From Fimihabitans intestinipullorum (GTDB lineage: Bacteria; Bacillota_I; Bacilli_A; RF39; UBA660): a stretch of 40,165 nt of DNA. Where the stretch lies: positions 1-40,165 of the forward strand of contig DVML01000008.1 of the NCBI GenBank assembly GCA_018714965.1, read 5' to 3'. Positions within the stretch are counted from its first letter, which is position 1. Each line of letters opens with the position of its first letter. The notes beneath the pieces were generated by a model, which had not been told where the DNA came from, did no database searches, and saw nothing but the letters and a program-made list of their open reading frames with translations. Below are positions 7,990 to 16,832 of this stretch, piece by piece. The translations under genes were made by a program, and so were the position numbers.

Positions 7990-8970
7990 ATGAAAAAAGT
8001 TTGTACGAGCATTGCCATAATGACAGTGTTAATCTTTATCGGAATTGAGATTCTAACATCATCTAAATACATCATGGAATCCGTTTCTTTTTCCTTTAAG
8101 ATATGGCAAGAAAATATCTTCCCGTCCTTATTTCCATTTTTCGTTTTATCGGAAATCCTAACTCAATATGGATTTATCGAACTTGTCGGAGAATTGATGC
8201 GTCCTTTGATGCAATCACTTTTTCGGATCAAAGGAGAGTGCGCTTTTATCTTCATTATGAGTATTATATCAGGATTTCCTTCAAACGCCAAATACACACG
8301 CGAACTCTACTTGAACGGAACAATCTCGGAAAGAGAGGCCTCTAAAGTACTCACTTTCACCCACTTTTCAAATCCACTTTTTATCATGGGAACTGTCGCA
8401 CTTCTTTTTTTAAACAATAAGGAGGTCGGTCTTCTTATCCTTCTTTGTCATTACAGTACAAATATTATCATTGGTCTAATTTTTCGCGATTATGCTCCTA
8501 GTGAAAAAGATCATACGAAGATCTCACTGAAACGTGCAATTTTAAAAATGCACGAAAAAAGAATTCATAATCATTCCAGCTTTGGAAAAATCATTACAAA
8601 TTCTTTACAAAATGCGATTCAAACATTGTTATTAATCCTCGGTGTCGTAACGATGTTTTTAGTAATTACGACAATGATCGATCAAAACTTAAACATCGAC
8701 AGCTACCACCAGAGCATTTTAAACGGGTTTATCGAGATGACACAGGGATTAAAATATGTAAGTTTGCTCGACATTCCATTAAAATTCAAAAGTACGATTA
8801 CCGCTATGATATTATCGTTTGGCGGACTATCTGTACATATGCAAATGATCGGAATCTTAAGTGATACCAAGATCAAATATCTTCCATTTTTTACTGCGCG
8901 GCTTCTACACGCATCTATCGCGTCTTTTCTGGTATATTTCTTGTTCGATTATTGGAGTTTGCTTATCTAG
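7990..8970 (+). CDS. ylbJ: YlbJ-like integral membrane protein (nucleoside-recognition/gate domain)
   Basis: 326 residues from the ATG at 7990, which has an AGGTGG SD. Upstream in-frame ATGs lie inside the divergent ylbL gene and lack SDs. About eight hydrophobic helices are visible. The family motifs WQENIFPSLFPFFVLSEIL and ISGFPSNAKYTRELYLNG match YlbJ, a membrane protein required for late sporulation in Bacillus. A conserved THFSNPLF motif is also present. Its presence beside ylbL keeps the Bacillus pairing. It overlaps the convergent pilin gene by four bases at the stop codons (CTAG). Whether this host sporulates cannot be told from this gene alone. Confidence 0.88.
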   Translation: MKKVCTSIAIMTVLIFIGIEILTSSKYIMESVSFSFKIWQENIFPSLFPFFVLSEILTQYGFIELVGELMRPLMQSLFRIKGECAFIFIMSIISGFPSNAKYTRELYLNGTISEREASKVLTFTHFSNPLFIMGTVALLFLNNKEVGLLILLCHYSTNIIIGLIFRDYAPSEKDHTKISLKRAILKMHEKRIHNHSSFGKIITNSLQNAIQTLLLILGVVTMFLVITTMIDQNLNIDSYHQSILNGFIEMTQGLKYVSLLDIPLKFKSTITAMILSFGGLSVHMQMIGILSDTKIKYLPFFTARLLHASIASFLVYFLFDYWSLLI

Positions 8971-10637
8971 TTAGAACTTACGATTGAGAGCAAAGTAAAT
9001 CTCGCATACCCATGCCCACTATTTCCTGGCATTGTTCCACCTTTATAGCTTGGCATCGATCCGGTTCCTGCAACCATCTTTCCGTTAGAAAACACTTTTC
9101 CTGAATAATGTTGAGGTTTTCCTGTATGATTTCCATCTTTATCGATCGCGTTACATCCGGTATAACCAGAGATAAATGAAGATCCTCCGGCTCCAGTTGC
9201 GGCAGTGTCAGTAGCAACTCCAGAAGCTCCACCACCGTAGTAGCCTCCGCCTCCGCCACTCAAATATTTGGAACCACCATTTCCACCGCGACCAAACGCC
9301 CCGGAATCTCCTTTCGCATAAGAACCGCTTCCTCCAGTTCCACCAGCAGTCTGAGTTCCACCTTTAGCTACGGTTACATCACTTGCTCCAATCACTTTAC
9401 CGTCAATTCCAGTAAGCGTACCTCCGGCTCCTCCAGTAGTTTCACCCGCGGCAAGTTCATATCCGCCTCCACCTCCGGCAGCGACCATGATACGACTTTG
9501 CAATCCATTTAAATTACTCCATGATCCTCCAACGAGGCGTACATCAGTTGCTCCGCCACCACTATTATATCGATTGATGTCATCAGGATGAGAATTCTCT
9601 AGCATCGAAGATCCTCCTCCATTGAAAGCAACTGCAACATCACCTCTCGCTTTATGTTCTCCAACATACACATAGAGTGTTTCAGATGGCGTTAAATTGA
9701 TTGTTCCGCTAGTATATGCGCCATTTCCACCATAGGAACCTCCTCCTTGCGCTCCCCAAAGTTCAACTTTATAGGTTCCATTCACCGGAGGAATAAAAAC
9801 CTGTTCTTGACCTGTATATTGATAATCGGTCTCTGCTGGCACTACTGTAACACGGCGAGTTCTTTTGTTGACTAATGTCCCATTATTGTAAAAAGAATAT
9901 TCGCACGTATAAGTTTCTCCTACCGTGTTTCCGACAGAACAATTTGTTCTTACTCGGCTATCATTTTCAATCATATTTCCGTTTTCGTCGATGACAAACC
10001 ACCCCGGCTCTTGATAGGCTATCGTATTGTATAACACCATCTCTTCGAGCCCACGTAAATATAAATGTTCTGTTTGCCCATTTCCTTCGAAAACAATATT
10101 ATTTAAAGCAGTCTCTTGATTATTATACTGATATACAAGTCTGATTCCAAAGTTGTCTCCTGTGAATAGATGATGGGTCACAGGTATGTCGATTCGAATA
10201 AACGAATTATTTCCCATCATGGCAGCAGTCGGACTTGTCATAGGTGTCTCTGTCGTCACGTGCATTTCGCCTATTTTACTGCCATCCGCTAATTTCGTCG
10301 CATAATTTCCATAACGAATTACTTTGTTTGGCTTATCTACCTTTAATTGCTTCGTCGTATTATCTTCAAATGTAAAGTTAAGACAATATTCCCCACAATT
10401 CGTCGCGTAGAGAATCTTTCTATTACTTAAGTCGTCACTTATCGTCTTTGTGATATTCGTCTGTTTTGTTAGTAACTCTGTTTTAATGACACCAGAAACA
10501 TATAGTTCTTTCACTTGAATGAGGACTTGGAATAAGAAAACGATGACAATCATGGCAAGTGCAAACGAAACAACTAATTCTACTACAGTAAATCCTCGTT
10601 GATCTAAATTCTGTTTTCTTCTATGAAATAATCCCAT
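8967..10637 (-). CDS. Minor pilin with C-terminal ALK-type glycine-rich domain (second of pair)
   Basis: 556 residues. A 15-residue basic leader ends in the prepilin cleavage motif RG/FTVVELVVSFA with Glu at +5, followed by the hydrophobic N-helix (about 16-38). A pilin-like region with Cys residues extends to about 200. A short Ig-like stretch (about 210-265) precedes a glycine-rich domain (about 270-550) starting TGQEQVFIPPVNGTYKVELW. Its GAQGGG and AAGGGGGY blocks and GAGGSSFISGYTGCN match the glycine-rich domain family typified by ALK/LTK receptors (Pfam PF12810). It is probably processed by the prepilin peptidase at 13627 and built into the pilus as an adhesive or tip subunit. It lies 15 bases after its paralogue, with a GAGGAGG SD. 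Confidence 0.85.
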   Translation of the reverse strand: MGLFHRRKQNLDQRGFTVVELVVSFALAMIVIVFLFQVLIQVKELYVSGVIKTELLTKQTNITKTISDDLSNRKILYATNCGEYCLNFTFEDNTTKQLKVDKPNKVIRYGNYATKLADGSKIGEMHVTTETPMTSPTAAMMGNNSFIRIDIPVTHHLFTGDNFGIRLVYQYNNQETALNNIVFEGNGQTEHLYLRGLEEMVLYNTIAYQEPGWFVIDENGNMIENDSRVRTNCSVGNTVGETYTCEYSFYNNGTLVNKRTRRVTVVPAETDYQYTGQEQVFIPPVNGTYKVELWGAQGGGSYGGNGAYTSGTINLTPSETLYVYVGEHKARGDVAVAFNGGGSSMLENSHPDDINRYNSGGGATDVRLVGGSWSNLNGLQSRIMVAAGGGGGYELAAGETTGGAGGTLTGIDGKVIGASDVTVAKGGTQTAGGTGGSGSYAKGDSGAFGRGGNGGSKYLSGGGGGYYGGGASGVATDTAATGAGGSSFISGYTGCNAIDKDGNHTGKPQHYSGKVFSNGKMVAGTGSMPSYKGGTMPGNSGHGYARFTLLSIVSSN

Positions 10638-10652
10638 CTATATTCCTCCTCA

Positions 10653-12083
10653 TTATTTAGAAAATGTCGAAACGTAAGAAATATTGACTTGCCCATTTCC
10701 TGCGTTTCCTGTAACTGTTCCTGTTTTATTTGGATTTGGCATCGATTCATCTCCAGCAATCATAATTCCATTCGAAAATACGAGAGCGGATAGATGAACA
10801 GGAGATCCTGTGTGTGTTCCGTTCGTAGCAAGCGAATTACATCCGGCATAGCCAGAGATAAAAGACGATCCTCCAGCTCCGCCTCCACCAGTTCCATAAG
10901 CTCCAGCTCCTCCGGCTCCACCACCGTAGTAGCCACCACCTCCGCCTCCGGCTCCACCGGCGACGTTCTTAATTGCATCGCTCTCTACTGGGCGTCCTCC
11001 AACACCTAAAGTCCCAGCTTTCCCAGCGAGTCCATTCGAAGCGTACGCGGCTGCAGCGATTCCTCCAGCTCCACCTTTCGTCTGGGCTGCTCCAACACCA
11101 GATCTTCCGTTCGTTACATCCGAAGCTGTAGAAGAGCTCGTTGGCAATCCTTGTAAAGCTCCTCCGGCTCCTCCAGCATTTCCAGAAGCACCTTGTCCAC
11201 CACCTCCGGCAGCAACGATAATTCTGCTCGCATAGGCAAATGTATTGTCACCGAGAGATAGTCTTACGTCGCTTGCGCCACCTCCGGCTCCGCCGATCAT
11301 TTGATCGCGATTACCTCCATCAGCACGCATAGAACCACTTCCTCCAGCTCCTCCGTTGAAACTATCCGTTCGACTGCTATCAGCACCCTTTCCACCAACG
11401 TAAATATATAGTTTTGTTCCTTTATTTAAATAGACAGAACCTGCTGCATAGGCACCGTGTCCTCCGTGTTCTCCACCTCCGGCAGCTCCCCATGCTTCAA
11501 TTCGATAAAGCCCAGATTCTGGTACTGTAAACGTTTGATAATTCCCCGTATAATAATATTGATACATTAAAGTATTTGCACCTAATTTTAAAGTTGCGTA
11601 CTCTCCATCTGTATACTCGACAATCAAGCGATATCCATCGGAAGTACTATCTGTATTGATATAGCGTACGAACTCTTTTGTCTCCTCACTCATGTCATGA
11701 GATTCTAGATTTTTCAAAAAATTCGTCACGTTACTTCCCGTAAAATATACGTGTTCTACGTTGAGAGAAAGCAGTAATTGCTGACAATATGCAGTCTCTA
11801 CAAAATATTCGCTAGAACAGTCAGAAAACTCTACATAATAAATACCATCCAAGACATTGTCTTCATAAGTATTTATAAGCTGATCATATCCATCTTGTTG
11901 AATATATTGATTGATGCTTTGTGCGCCATACAAAGCATTTACAGTATTATAAGAAAACGTCGTTTCGTAACTACTGTTCACCTTTTGAAATTGTACAAAT
12001 AAAAATACTAATAACGATGTGACAAACACTGACACGATCAATGTTTCCATCAACGAAAACCCCAGGTTATTCTTTTTTTTCAT
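10653..12083 (-). CDS. Minor pilin with C-terminal ALK-type glycine-rich domain (first of pair)
   Basis: 476 residues. Leader MKKKNNLG/FSLMETLIVSVFVTSLLV has Glu at +5 of the mature protein, a classical type IV prepilin signal. A pilin-like region with three Cys (CSSEYFVETAYC and one nearby) runs to about residue 165. The glycine-rich domain (about 175-476) begins YYTGNYQTFTVPESGLYRIE and carries EAWGAAGGG, ASRIIVAAGGGGQG, GGYYGGGAGG and GGSSFISGYAGCN. The end of this domain closely parallels the downstream paralogue (HTG-x-P-x-H, VFSNG, ESMPN), so the pair arose by duplication. It is first in the pilin operon, and its SD is AAAGGAG. Secreted glycine-rich domains of this kind often bind other surfaces, but its ligand is unknown. 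Confidence 0.85.
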   Translation of the reverse strand: MKKKNNLGFSLMETLIVSVFVTSLLVFLFVQFQKVNSSYETTFSYNTVNALYGAQSINQYIQQDGYDQLINTYEDNVLDGIYYVEFSDCSSEYFVETAYCQQLLLSLNVEHVYFTGSNVTNFLKNLESHDMSEETKEFVRYINTDSTSDGYRLIVEYTDGEYATLKLGANTLMYQYYYTGNYQTFTVPESGLYRIEAWGAAGGGEHGGHGAYAAGSVYLNKGTKLYIYVGGKGADSSRTDSFNGGAGGSGSMRADGGNRDQMIGGAGGGASDVRLSLGDNTFAYASRIIVAAGGGGQGASGNAGGAGGALQGLPTSSSTASDVTNGRSGVGAAQTKGGAGGIAAAAYASNGLAGKAGTLGVGGRPVESDAIKNVAGGAGGGGGGYYGGGAGGAGAYGTGGGGAGGSSFISGYAGCNSLATNGTHTGSPVHLSALVFSNGIMIAGDESMPNPNKTGTVTGNAGNGQVNISYVSTFSK

Positions 12084-12101
12084 AAACTGACTCCTTTATT
12101 A

Positions 12102-12130
12102 TTGTATTTATCATAAAACTATTATATAAT
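12102..12130 (+). promoter_or_regulatory. Promoter of the pilus ATPase gene, overlapping the divergent pilin promoter region
   Basis: Plus-strand -35 TTGTAT (12102-12107), 17-base spacer, -10 TATAAT (12125-12130). The palindrome ATTATATAAT (12121-12130) also gives a TATAAT on the minus strand facing the pilin operon, though that strand lacks a good -35. Confidence 0.65.
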
Positions 12131-12177
12131 ATTATCAGGATAAAAGCTAGTCCAAAAAGATAAAAGGGGTTGAAAAT

Positions 12178-13560
12178 GTGCTTAAGAAATATGACTTTAA
12201 CAAAATACCTATTACAGAAATCTTAAACGATATATTAGTAGATTCGGCCAAGAGAGGGGCTAGTGATATTCACATGGATCCTCGAACAAACGGTATGCAA
12301 ATCCGAATTCGAATCGATGGTGCTTTAGTCGATTATGCTGAGGTTCCAAGTGTCATGCAGAAAAATTTAGTCACACGTGTTAAAATTTTAGCAGGTATGA
12401 ATATTACAGAAACAAGACTTCCACAGGATGGTGCAATTAAACAGACGATCCAAGATATGCCTCTGGATCTTCGTGTGTCTGCCCTACCTACAAAAGAAGG
12501 AGAAAAAGTCGTTATCCGTATCTTAGACTATTCAATGAGTATCGCTGGACTTGAAACGTTAGGTCTCAGTCAAGACAATTTGAAAAAAGTTTTACGTATG
12601 ATTGCCGTTCCAAATGGGATCATACTAGTTACTGGAGCAACTGGTTCCGGAAAATCAACGACAGTATATTCTATTTTAAATCGACTCAATCGTGAAGATG
12701 TTAACATCATCACTGTTGAGGATCCAGTCGAAATGGAAATCGAAGGAATTAACCAAGTTCAAACGAATAGCGAAATCGGATTAACTTTCGCAAGTGCTCT
12801 TCGTTCTATCTTACGTCAAGACCCGAACATCATCATGATCGGAGAGATTCGTGATAACGAAACTGCACAGATCGCTGTTCGTGCTTCTATTACTGGACAC
12901 TTAGTATTATCTACAATCCACACCAACAACTCGTTAAATACAATTGAACGTTTGCTCGACATGGATGTAGAACGATACTTACTATCAGCTTCCCTTACAG
13001 GAATCGTTTCACAAAAACTAGCACGTCGTCTTTGTACGAAGTGTCAAAAGACAAGACCGACAAATCAATATGAAAAAGAATTATTTAAAAAAGCGCTTGG
13101 TTTGGAAGTCAACGAAGTAAAAACTGCTGAAGGTTGCGAAGAGTGCGGCTCTGGCTATAAGGGACGTATCTCTATTCACGAAGTACTACTTATCAACCAA
13201 GAGATTCGAGATGCAATCAGTAGTAACGTATCAAAAGAAAAATTAAGAGAGATGGTATATGGTTCCGATGTAACGACAATGTTACAGGACGGATTACAAA
13301 AAGTTGTCGAGGGTTATACGACAATTGAAGAAATATTGAAGTTAATCGAATTAGACGATGACGAATCTCTCGGAAATGATCAAAAAGAAAAATCTGGTTT
13401 GGAAGCAGCTCTCGCCTATACTGGAATCGCAGTAAAAGAAGATTTAGGACATTTAACTGCTGCTGCAGGTGAACAACAAACTACAACGACAGCCCCTGCA
13501 CAACCAACGACACCAAACCCAACACCGATCGACGACAAAATAGATATTCTTGATTTATAA
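12178..13560 (+). CDS. pilB: Type IV pilus / competence assembly ATPase (GspE/PilB/ComGA family)
   Basis: 460 residues. The N-terminal domain has GASDIHMDPRTNGMQIRIRIDG. The ATPase core has Walker A GATGSGKST (153-161), an Asp box VEDPVE, a Walker B IMIGEIRDNETA and a His box TGHLVLSTIHTN. A zinc site is formed by CTKC (286, 289) and CEEC (320, 323), typical of PilB rather than retraction ATPases. It powers pilin polymerisation from the inner face of the membrane. The start is GTG with an AAGGGG SD eight bases away. An ATG two bases earlier is out of frame. The last 50 residues are a Thr/Pro/Gln-rich, disordered-looking tail not usual in the family. Confidence 0.95.
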   Translation: MLKKYDFNKIPITEILNDILVDSAKRGASDIHMDPRTNGMQIRIRIDGALVDYAEVPSVMQKNLVTRVKILAGMNITETRLPQDGAIKQTIQDMPLDLRVSALPTKEGEKVVIRILDYSMSIAGLETLGLSQDNLKKVLRMIAVPNGIILVTGATGSGKSTTVYSILNRLNREDVNIITVEDPVEMEIEGINQVQTNSEIGLTFASALRSILRQDPNIIMIGEIRDNETAQIAVRASITGHLVLSTIHTNNSLNTIERLLDMDVERYLLSASLTGIVSQKLARRLCTKCQKTRPTNQYEKELFKKALGLEVNEVKTAEGCEECGSGYKGRISIHEVLLINQEIRDAISSNVSKEKLREMVYGSDVTTMLQDGLQKVVEGYTTIEEILKLIELDDDESLGNDQKEKSGLEAALAYTGIAVKEDLGHLTAAAGEQQTTTTAPAQPTTPNPTPIDDKIDILDL

Positions 13561-13588
13561 AACGTGGTCTTAAAAACCACGTTTTTTA
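13559..13588 (+). terminator. Terminator of the pilus ATPase gene
   Basis: Stem AACGTGGT/ACCACGTT followed by TTTTTT on the plus strand, starting at the stop codon. Confidence 0.85.
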
Positions 13589-13591
13589 GTG

Positions 13592-13623
13592 CAAAATAAA
13601 ACCTCATATCTTTCAATGAGGTT
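13592..13623 (-). terminator. Terminator of the pilC-pilD operon
   Basis: Stem AACCTCAT/ATGAGGTT with an eight-base loop, then TTTTATTTT on the minus strand, just after the prepilin peptidase stop. Confidence 0.75.
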
Positions 13624-13626
13624 ATT

Positions 13627-14391
13627 TTATGCAATTAGAAAGGCTACCAATTGATTCCAACTAAAATGGGTAAAATATAAAATCAATGCTGCAATAATCA
13701 AAAATGGGCCAAAGGCAATAATATTCGTCTGTTTTTTATATGTGACAATCAAAGCGATTGGAAGACCAATCAATGCTGCTAAGAAAATAGCGACGACTGA
13801 CATTTGGAATCCAAGGACGAGACCGAACACAAATAAAAGCTTGATATCTCCTCCACCCATCGATTCCTTCTGAAATAAGAAATCTCCAAATAATTTTAAT
13901 AAATACATAATTCCAAAAGCGATACATCCAGATAAAATATAATAGCATGTATCATTGATTCCATCACGAATACAATATTCTATAATAAGTAACACTGCCC
14001 CAATGGCAAGTACTTCATCTAGAATAATCATCGATTCATAATCACTTATAAATACGATTGATAACATCGATACAAATGTAAGTGCGATCGCAAAATCGAT
14101 AGAAAATCCATATTGATAAAAACTAAGTGCATATAAAGCTCCGGTACAAAACTCATGAATTGGATAAATCCAAGATAGCTTTGTCTTACAAGCCTTGCAT
14201 TTCCCACCTTGTATTAAAAATGAGAAAATTGGAATCAACTCTATCGGTTTTAATACGTGTCCACATTTCGTGCAATGTGATCTAGGCGAAACAATTGATT
14301 GACCGTTTGCTCGCCTAGAACCAACGACGTTAAAGAACGATGCCATAATAGTTCCCAATATGAAGAAAACAACGATATAATACACTTCCAT
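13627..14391 (-). CDS. pilD: Prepilin leader peptidase / N-methyltransferase
   Basis: 254 residues from the ATG at 14391, which has an AGGAGG SD. In-frame starts further upstream lie inside the pilC gene. The N-terminal cytoplasmic loop carries two Cys pairs (CTKC and CKAC), as in the bifunctional enzymes that cleave and N-methylate prepilins. The aspartyl protease residues are in FISDYES (first Asp) and the invariant GGGD of SMGGGDIKLL (second Asp). Seven to eight membrane helices fit the family. It should process the three pilins in this window. It follows pilC by ten bases in one operon. Confidence 0.93.
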   Translation of the reverse strand: MEVYYIVVFFILGTIMASFFNVVGSRRANGQSIVSPRSHCTKCGHVLKPIELIPIFSFLIQGGKCKACKTKLSWIYPIHEFCTGALYALSFYQYGFSIDFAIALTFVSMLSIVFISDYESMIILDEVLAIGAVLLIIEYCIRDGINDTCYYILSGCIAFGIMYLLKLFGDFLFQKESMGGGDIKLLFVFGLVLGFQMSVVAIFLAALIGLPIALIVTYKKQTNIIAFGPFLIIAALILYFTHFSWNQLVAFLIA

Positions 14392-14401
14392 AAGTTTCCT
14401 C

Positions 14402-16357
14402 CTACTCTTGAATTGTGTTGTACATGTTGAACATTGGAATAACAATTGCAAGAACGATAACACCAACAACCCCTGTTAACAAGACGATCAAAATTGGCTC
14501 GACGAACGTCTTAATACGAGCTACTGCTGTCTCGTGCAATTCTTGGTAATAAGATGATACTTTTTGCATCATTTCTGGAAGTTCTCCAGTTTTTTCTCCG
14601 GTTACAAGCATTTCATACGCTGGCACTGGGAAAGCCCAATGTCCTTTAAATGATGCTGAGATGCTTTCCCCGGTCGATAGATTTTGCAATGTTTTATTGA
14701 TCATCTCTTTATAAATTTCATTCGATGTAATTCGATTCAAAATTTCCATACTGTCTGTAATAAATACGTTGTGCGCCATTAAAGAACCAAGTGTCTTTGT
14801 AAACAATGTTACTTCGTTATAAATTACGACATCTCCCAATACAGGAATCTTCATAAGTATTGTCTGCATTGATTTTCTAAACGGTTGTACTTTCTTGAAT
14901 AAGTAAATGTATATAATAAAGAATATAACAACTCCAATCAAGATAAAGACTCCGTAGTCTCGTAAGAAATGGCTACAATCCAAAATCCATAAAGTAAACG
15001 CTGGAATTGCAGTTGGGTCCATACTTGAATAAATTTCAACAAATTGTGGGATGACATACACCATGATAAAGATGATAACAACAATCGCAACAAATAATAC
15101 CATACATGGATATAACAGTGCATTTACCATCTGTTTTTTCGTCTTTTCGGTCTGTGTATAATACTCTTCCATATCATCTAGTACTTCCGGAAGTTCTCCA
15201 GTTAACTCGCTCGACTTTACCATGTTGACAAAAAGTCCAGGGAACGCCTTCCCTTGTTTTTCTAGCGCTGTACTAAAGCTGTCTCCCATTGTCAGGTCGT
15301 ACATCATCGTACGGAAAACTTTCTGATATCCAGGATTTTTATACTGTCTCGTCAAGATTTTTAAACTATCTACTAACGGAATTCCTGCTTTAATATAAGT
15401 AGATAATTGTGTAATGAAGAAAATAAGATCCTTCGTCTTAATCTTAACGGATCCAAACCCAGTATCTCCATGCAAAAATGTAATCCATTTGCTACTGCGA
15501 ATGCTGTAAACCTCAAAACCTTGACTAATCAAGAAAGAATGAACTTCCAATTTAGAAAAAGCCTCAAAATATCCCTTGACAATCTTTCCGTCTTCATTTT
15601 TTGCGACGTATTCGAAGAGAATTTTCTTATCGCTTTTTTCTCCAGATTCCTTAGACAAATCGATCAGCAATGCTTCATGCTTTTCTGCTTCACGCAAAGC
15701 TTTTTTCTCTGCACCAATCGGACTATTTAACACCTTTTTGATCTTAGAAGGTAGTGCTCCAATAGCTGCAAAAAAAGCTTCCAATCGTTGAGCGAAAGTC
15801 TTTTTTTGTTTTGATTCCAACATCGCCTCAACTGCAGCTTCGTCTTCCAACCCCTCGATAAATTGTTTCTTTCTTAATTCTGACTCTTCCGCTTCTCTAC
15901 GTTGTTCTTCAGCAATCCGTTGTGCTTCTTCTACAACAGATAAATTATGTAACCTCGTCTGTTCTTTTAATGCTTCTTTTTCACGACGGCGAGCTTCTAA
16001 CTCACGTAATCTACGATCTTTTCTTGCAAGTCTCTCTTGATGATTTGCAATCATGATCATAACAAATTTACGTAGCGTATGATCGTATAAGAATAAATAC
16101 CCGATCTGAACTGCTAAACCAATCGCTAATATTCCAAAATATACATACTTCCAGAAATGAAATAATATCATTCCAATCATATGTACAATTTGATATACCC
16201 CTTCACAACAAACAATAAATCCAATCAATAGGTATCTCAAGAAATTACGTATGAACTGTAAGACACAGTGTATTGTTACTTTTGTTCCAACATAAGCGTA
16301 ATAAACCACTCTATATACAAGAATGCAAGGCCAAAATATGATTGGTTTATTTGCCAT
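14402..16357 (-). CDS. pilC: Type IV pilus platform protein PilC/GspF with long N-terminal extension
   Basis: 651 residues against about 400 for usual PilC/GspF. The C-terminal 405 residues (from about 245, ILFEYVAKNEDGKIVKGYF) hold the two GspF repeats: QLSTYIKAGIPLVDSLKIL and TKTLGSLMAHNVFITDSMEI, each followed by a GE-x-x-ELPE/TGELP motif and membrane helices. The N-terminal 240 residues are unusual: two or three hydrophobic segments (about 5-35, 38-65, 72-97) and then a highly charged Glu/Arg/Lys-rich coiled coil (about 103-190). PilC links the ATPase to pilin insertion. It starts the pilC-pilD operon, with an AGGTG SD and an extended -10. Confidence 0.9.
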   Translation of the reverse strand: MANKPIIFWPCILVYRVVYYAYVGTKVTIHCVLQFIRNFLRYLLIGFIVCCEGVYQIVHMIGMILFHFWKYVYFGILAIGLAVQIGYLFLYDHTLRKFVMIMIANHQERLARKDRRLRELEARRREKEALKEQTRLHNLSVVEEAQRIAEEQRREAEESELRKKQFIEGLEDEAAVEAMLESKQKKTFAQRLEAFFAAIGALPSKIKKVLNSPIGAEKKALREAEKHEALLIDLSKESGEKSDKKILFEYVAKNEDGKIVKGYFEAFSKLEVHSFLISQGFEVYSIRSSKWITFLHGDTGFGSVKIKTKDLIFFITQLSTYIKAGIPLVDSLKILTRQYKNPGYQKVFRTMMYDLTMGDSFSTALEKQGKAFPGLFVNMVKSSELTGELPEVLDDMEEYYTQTEKTKKQMVNALLYPCMVLFVAIVVIIFIMVYVIPQFVEIYSSMDPTAIPAFTLWILDCSHFLRDYGVFILIGVVIFFIIYIYLFKKVQPFRKSMQTILMKIPVLGDVVIYNEVTLFTKTLGSLMAHNVFITDSMEILNRITSNEIYKEMINKTLQNLSTGESISASFKGHWAFPVPAYEMLVTGEKTGELPEMMQKVSSYYQELHETAVARIKTFVEPILIVLLTGVVGVIVLAIVIPMFNMYNTIQE

Positions 16358-16397
16358 AAAAACACCTGCCTATCTTCCTATTCTTTTACTATAGTAA

Positions 16398-16403
16398 ATT
16401 ATA
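16398..16403 (-). promoter_or_regulatory. Extended -10 promoter of pilC-pilD
   Basis: TATAAT on the minus strand preceded by TGT (TGnTATAAT, extended -10). The -35 is poor, which is common with extended -10 promoters. Confidence 0.55.
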
Positions 16404-16472
16404 ACATAATTTCCAAAAATAGAAAACAATTTTTCTCAAAAAACATATAATAATTTAGAAAGGAGTATGCCT

Positions 16473-16832
16473 ATGAACTTTTACAACCCTTATTTTTCAA
16501 TGGCACCTTATGCAAATATGGGAGCAAATGCTATGCGTGGTGGTTTATTCCGTGGGCTTCTCCGAGGAACAAGCGGAATCAACTGGAGTTCTATTTTAAA
16601 CAACACGCAAAGAACCCTCGGAATTATCAATCAGGCAATTCCTGTCGTCAAACAAATCACGCCTGTTATGCGGAATGCCAAAACCATGTTTCAAGTGATG
16701 AACGAATTTAAAAAAGTCGATAGTCCTACACCATCGACTTCTATATCTACTACAAATACGTCATCTTCCGATTCTATGAATACAACTGCTTCTAGTGTAA
16801 CAACAGATAGTCAACCAACTTTTTTCTTGTAG
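16473..16832 (+). CDS. YqfQ-like small protein
   Basis: 119 residues. The ATG at 16473 is chosen because GGAG lies seven bases away. The ATG at 16467 is only one base from it. The N-terminus is Gly/Met/Asn-rich (GGLFRGLLRGTSG). The middle, with LNNTQRTLGIINQAIPVVKQ and a following MRNAKTMFQVMNEF, resembles the YqfQ/VrrA family of Bacillus, where yqfQ also lies near trmK and sigA. The C-terminal 40 residues are Ser/Thr-rich and probably disordered. In Bacillus it is linked to the spore, but its role is not established. The family match rests on sequence pattern and on gene context. Confidence 0.7.
   Translation: MNFYNPYFSMAPYANMGANAMRGGLFRGLLRGTSGINWSSILNNTQRTLGIINQAIPVVKQITPVMRNAKTMFQVMNEFKKVDSPTPSTSISTTNTSSSDSMNTTASSVTTDSQPTFFL

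Noticed and set aside
10794..11009. Ser-rich plus-strand frame within the glycine-rich pilin gene
   Set aside because: It is the antisense of glycine-rich codons, with no SD or family features.
8978..12002. Repeated glycine codon blocks as a DNA repeat array or CRISPR
   Set aside because: The periodicity follows the glycine-rich coding sequence. There are no identical spaced repeats and no cas genes.
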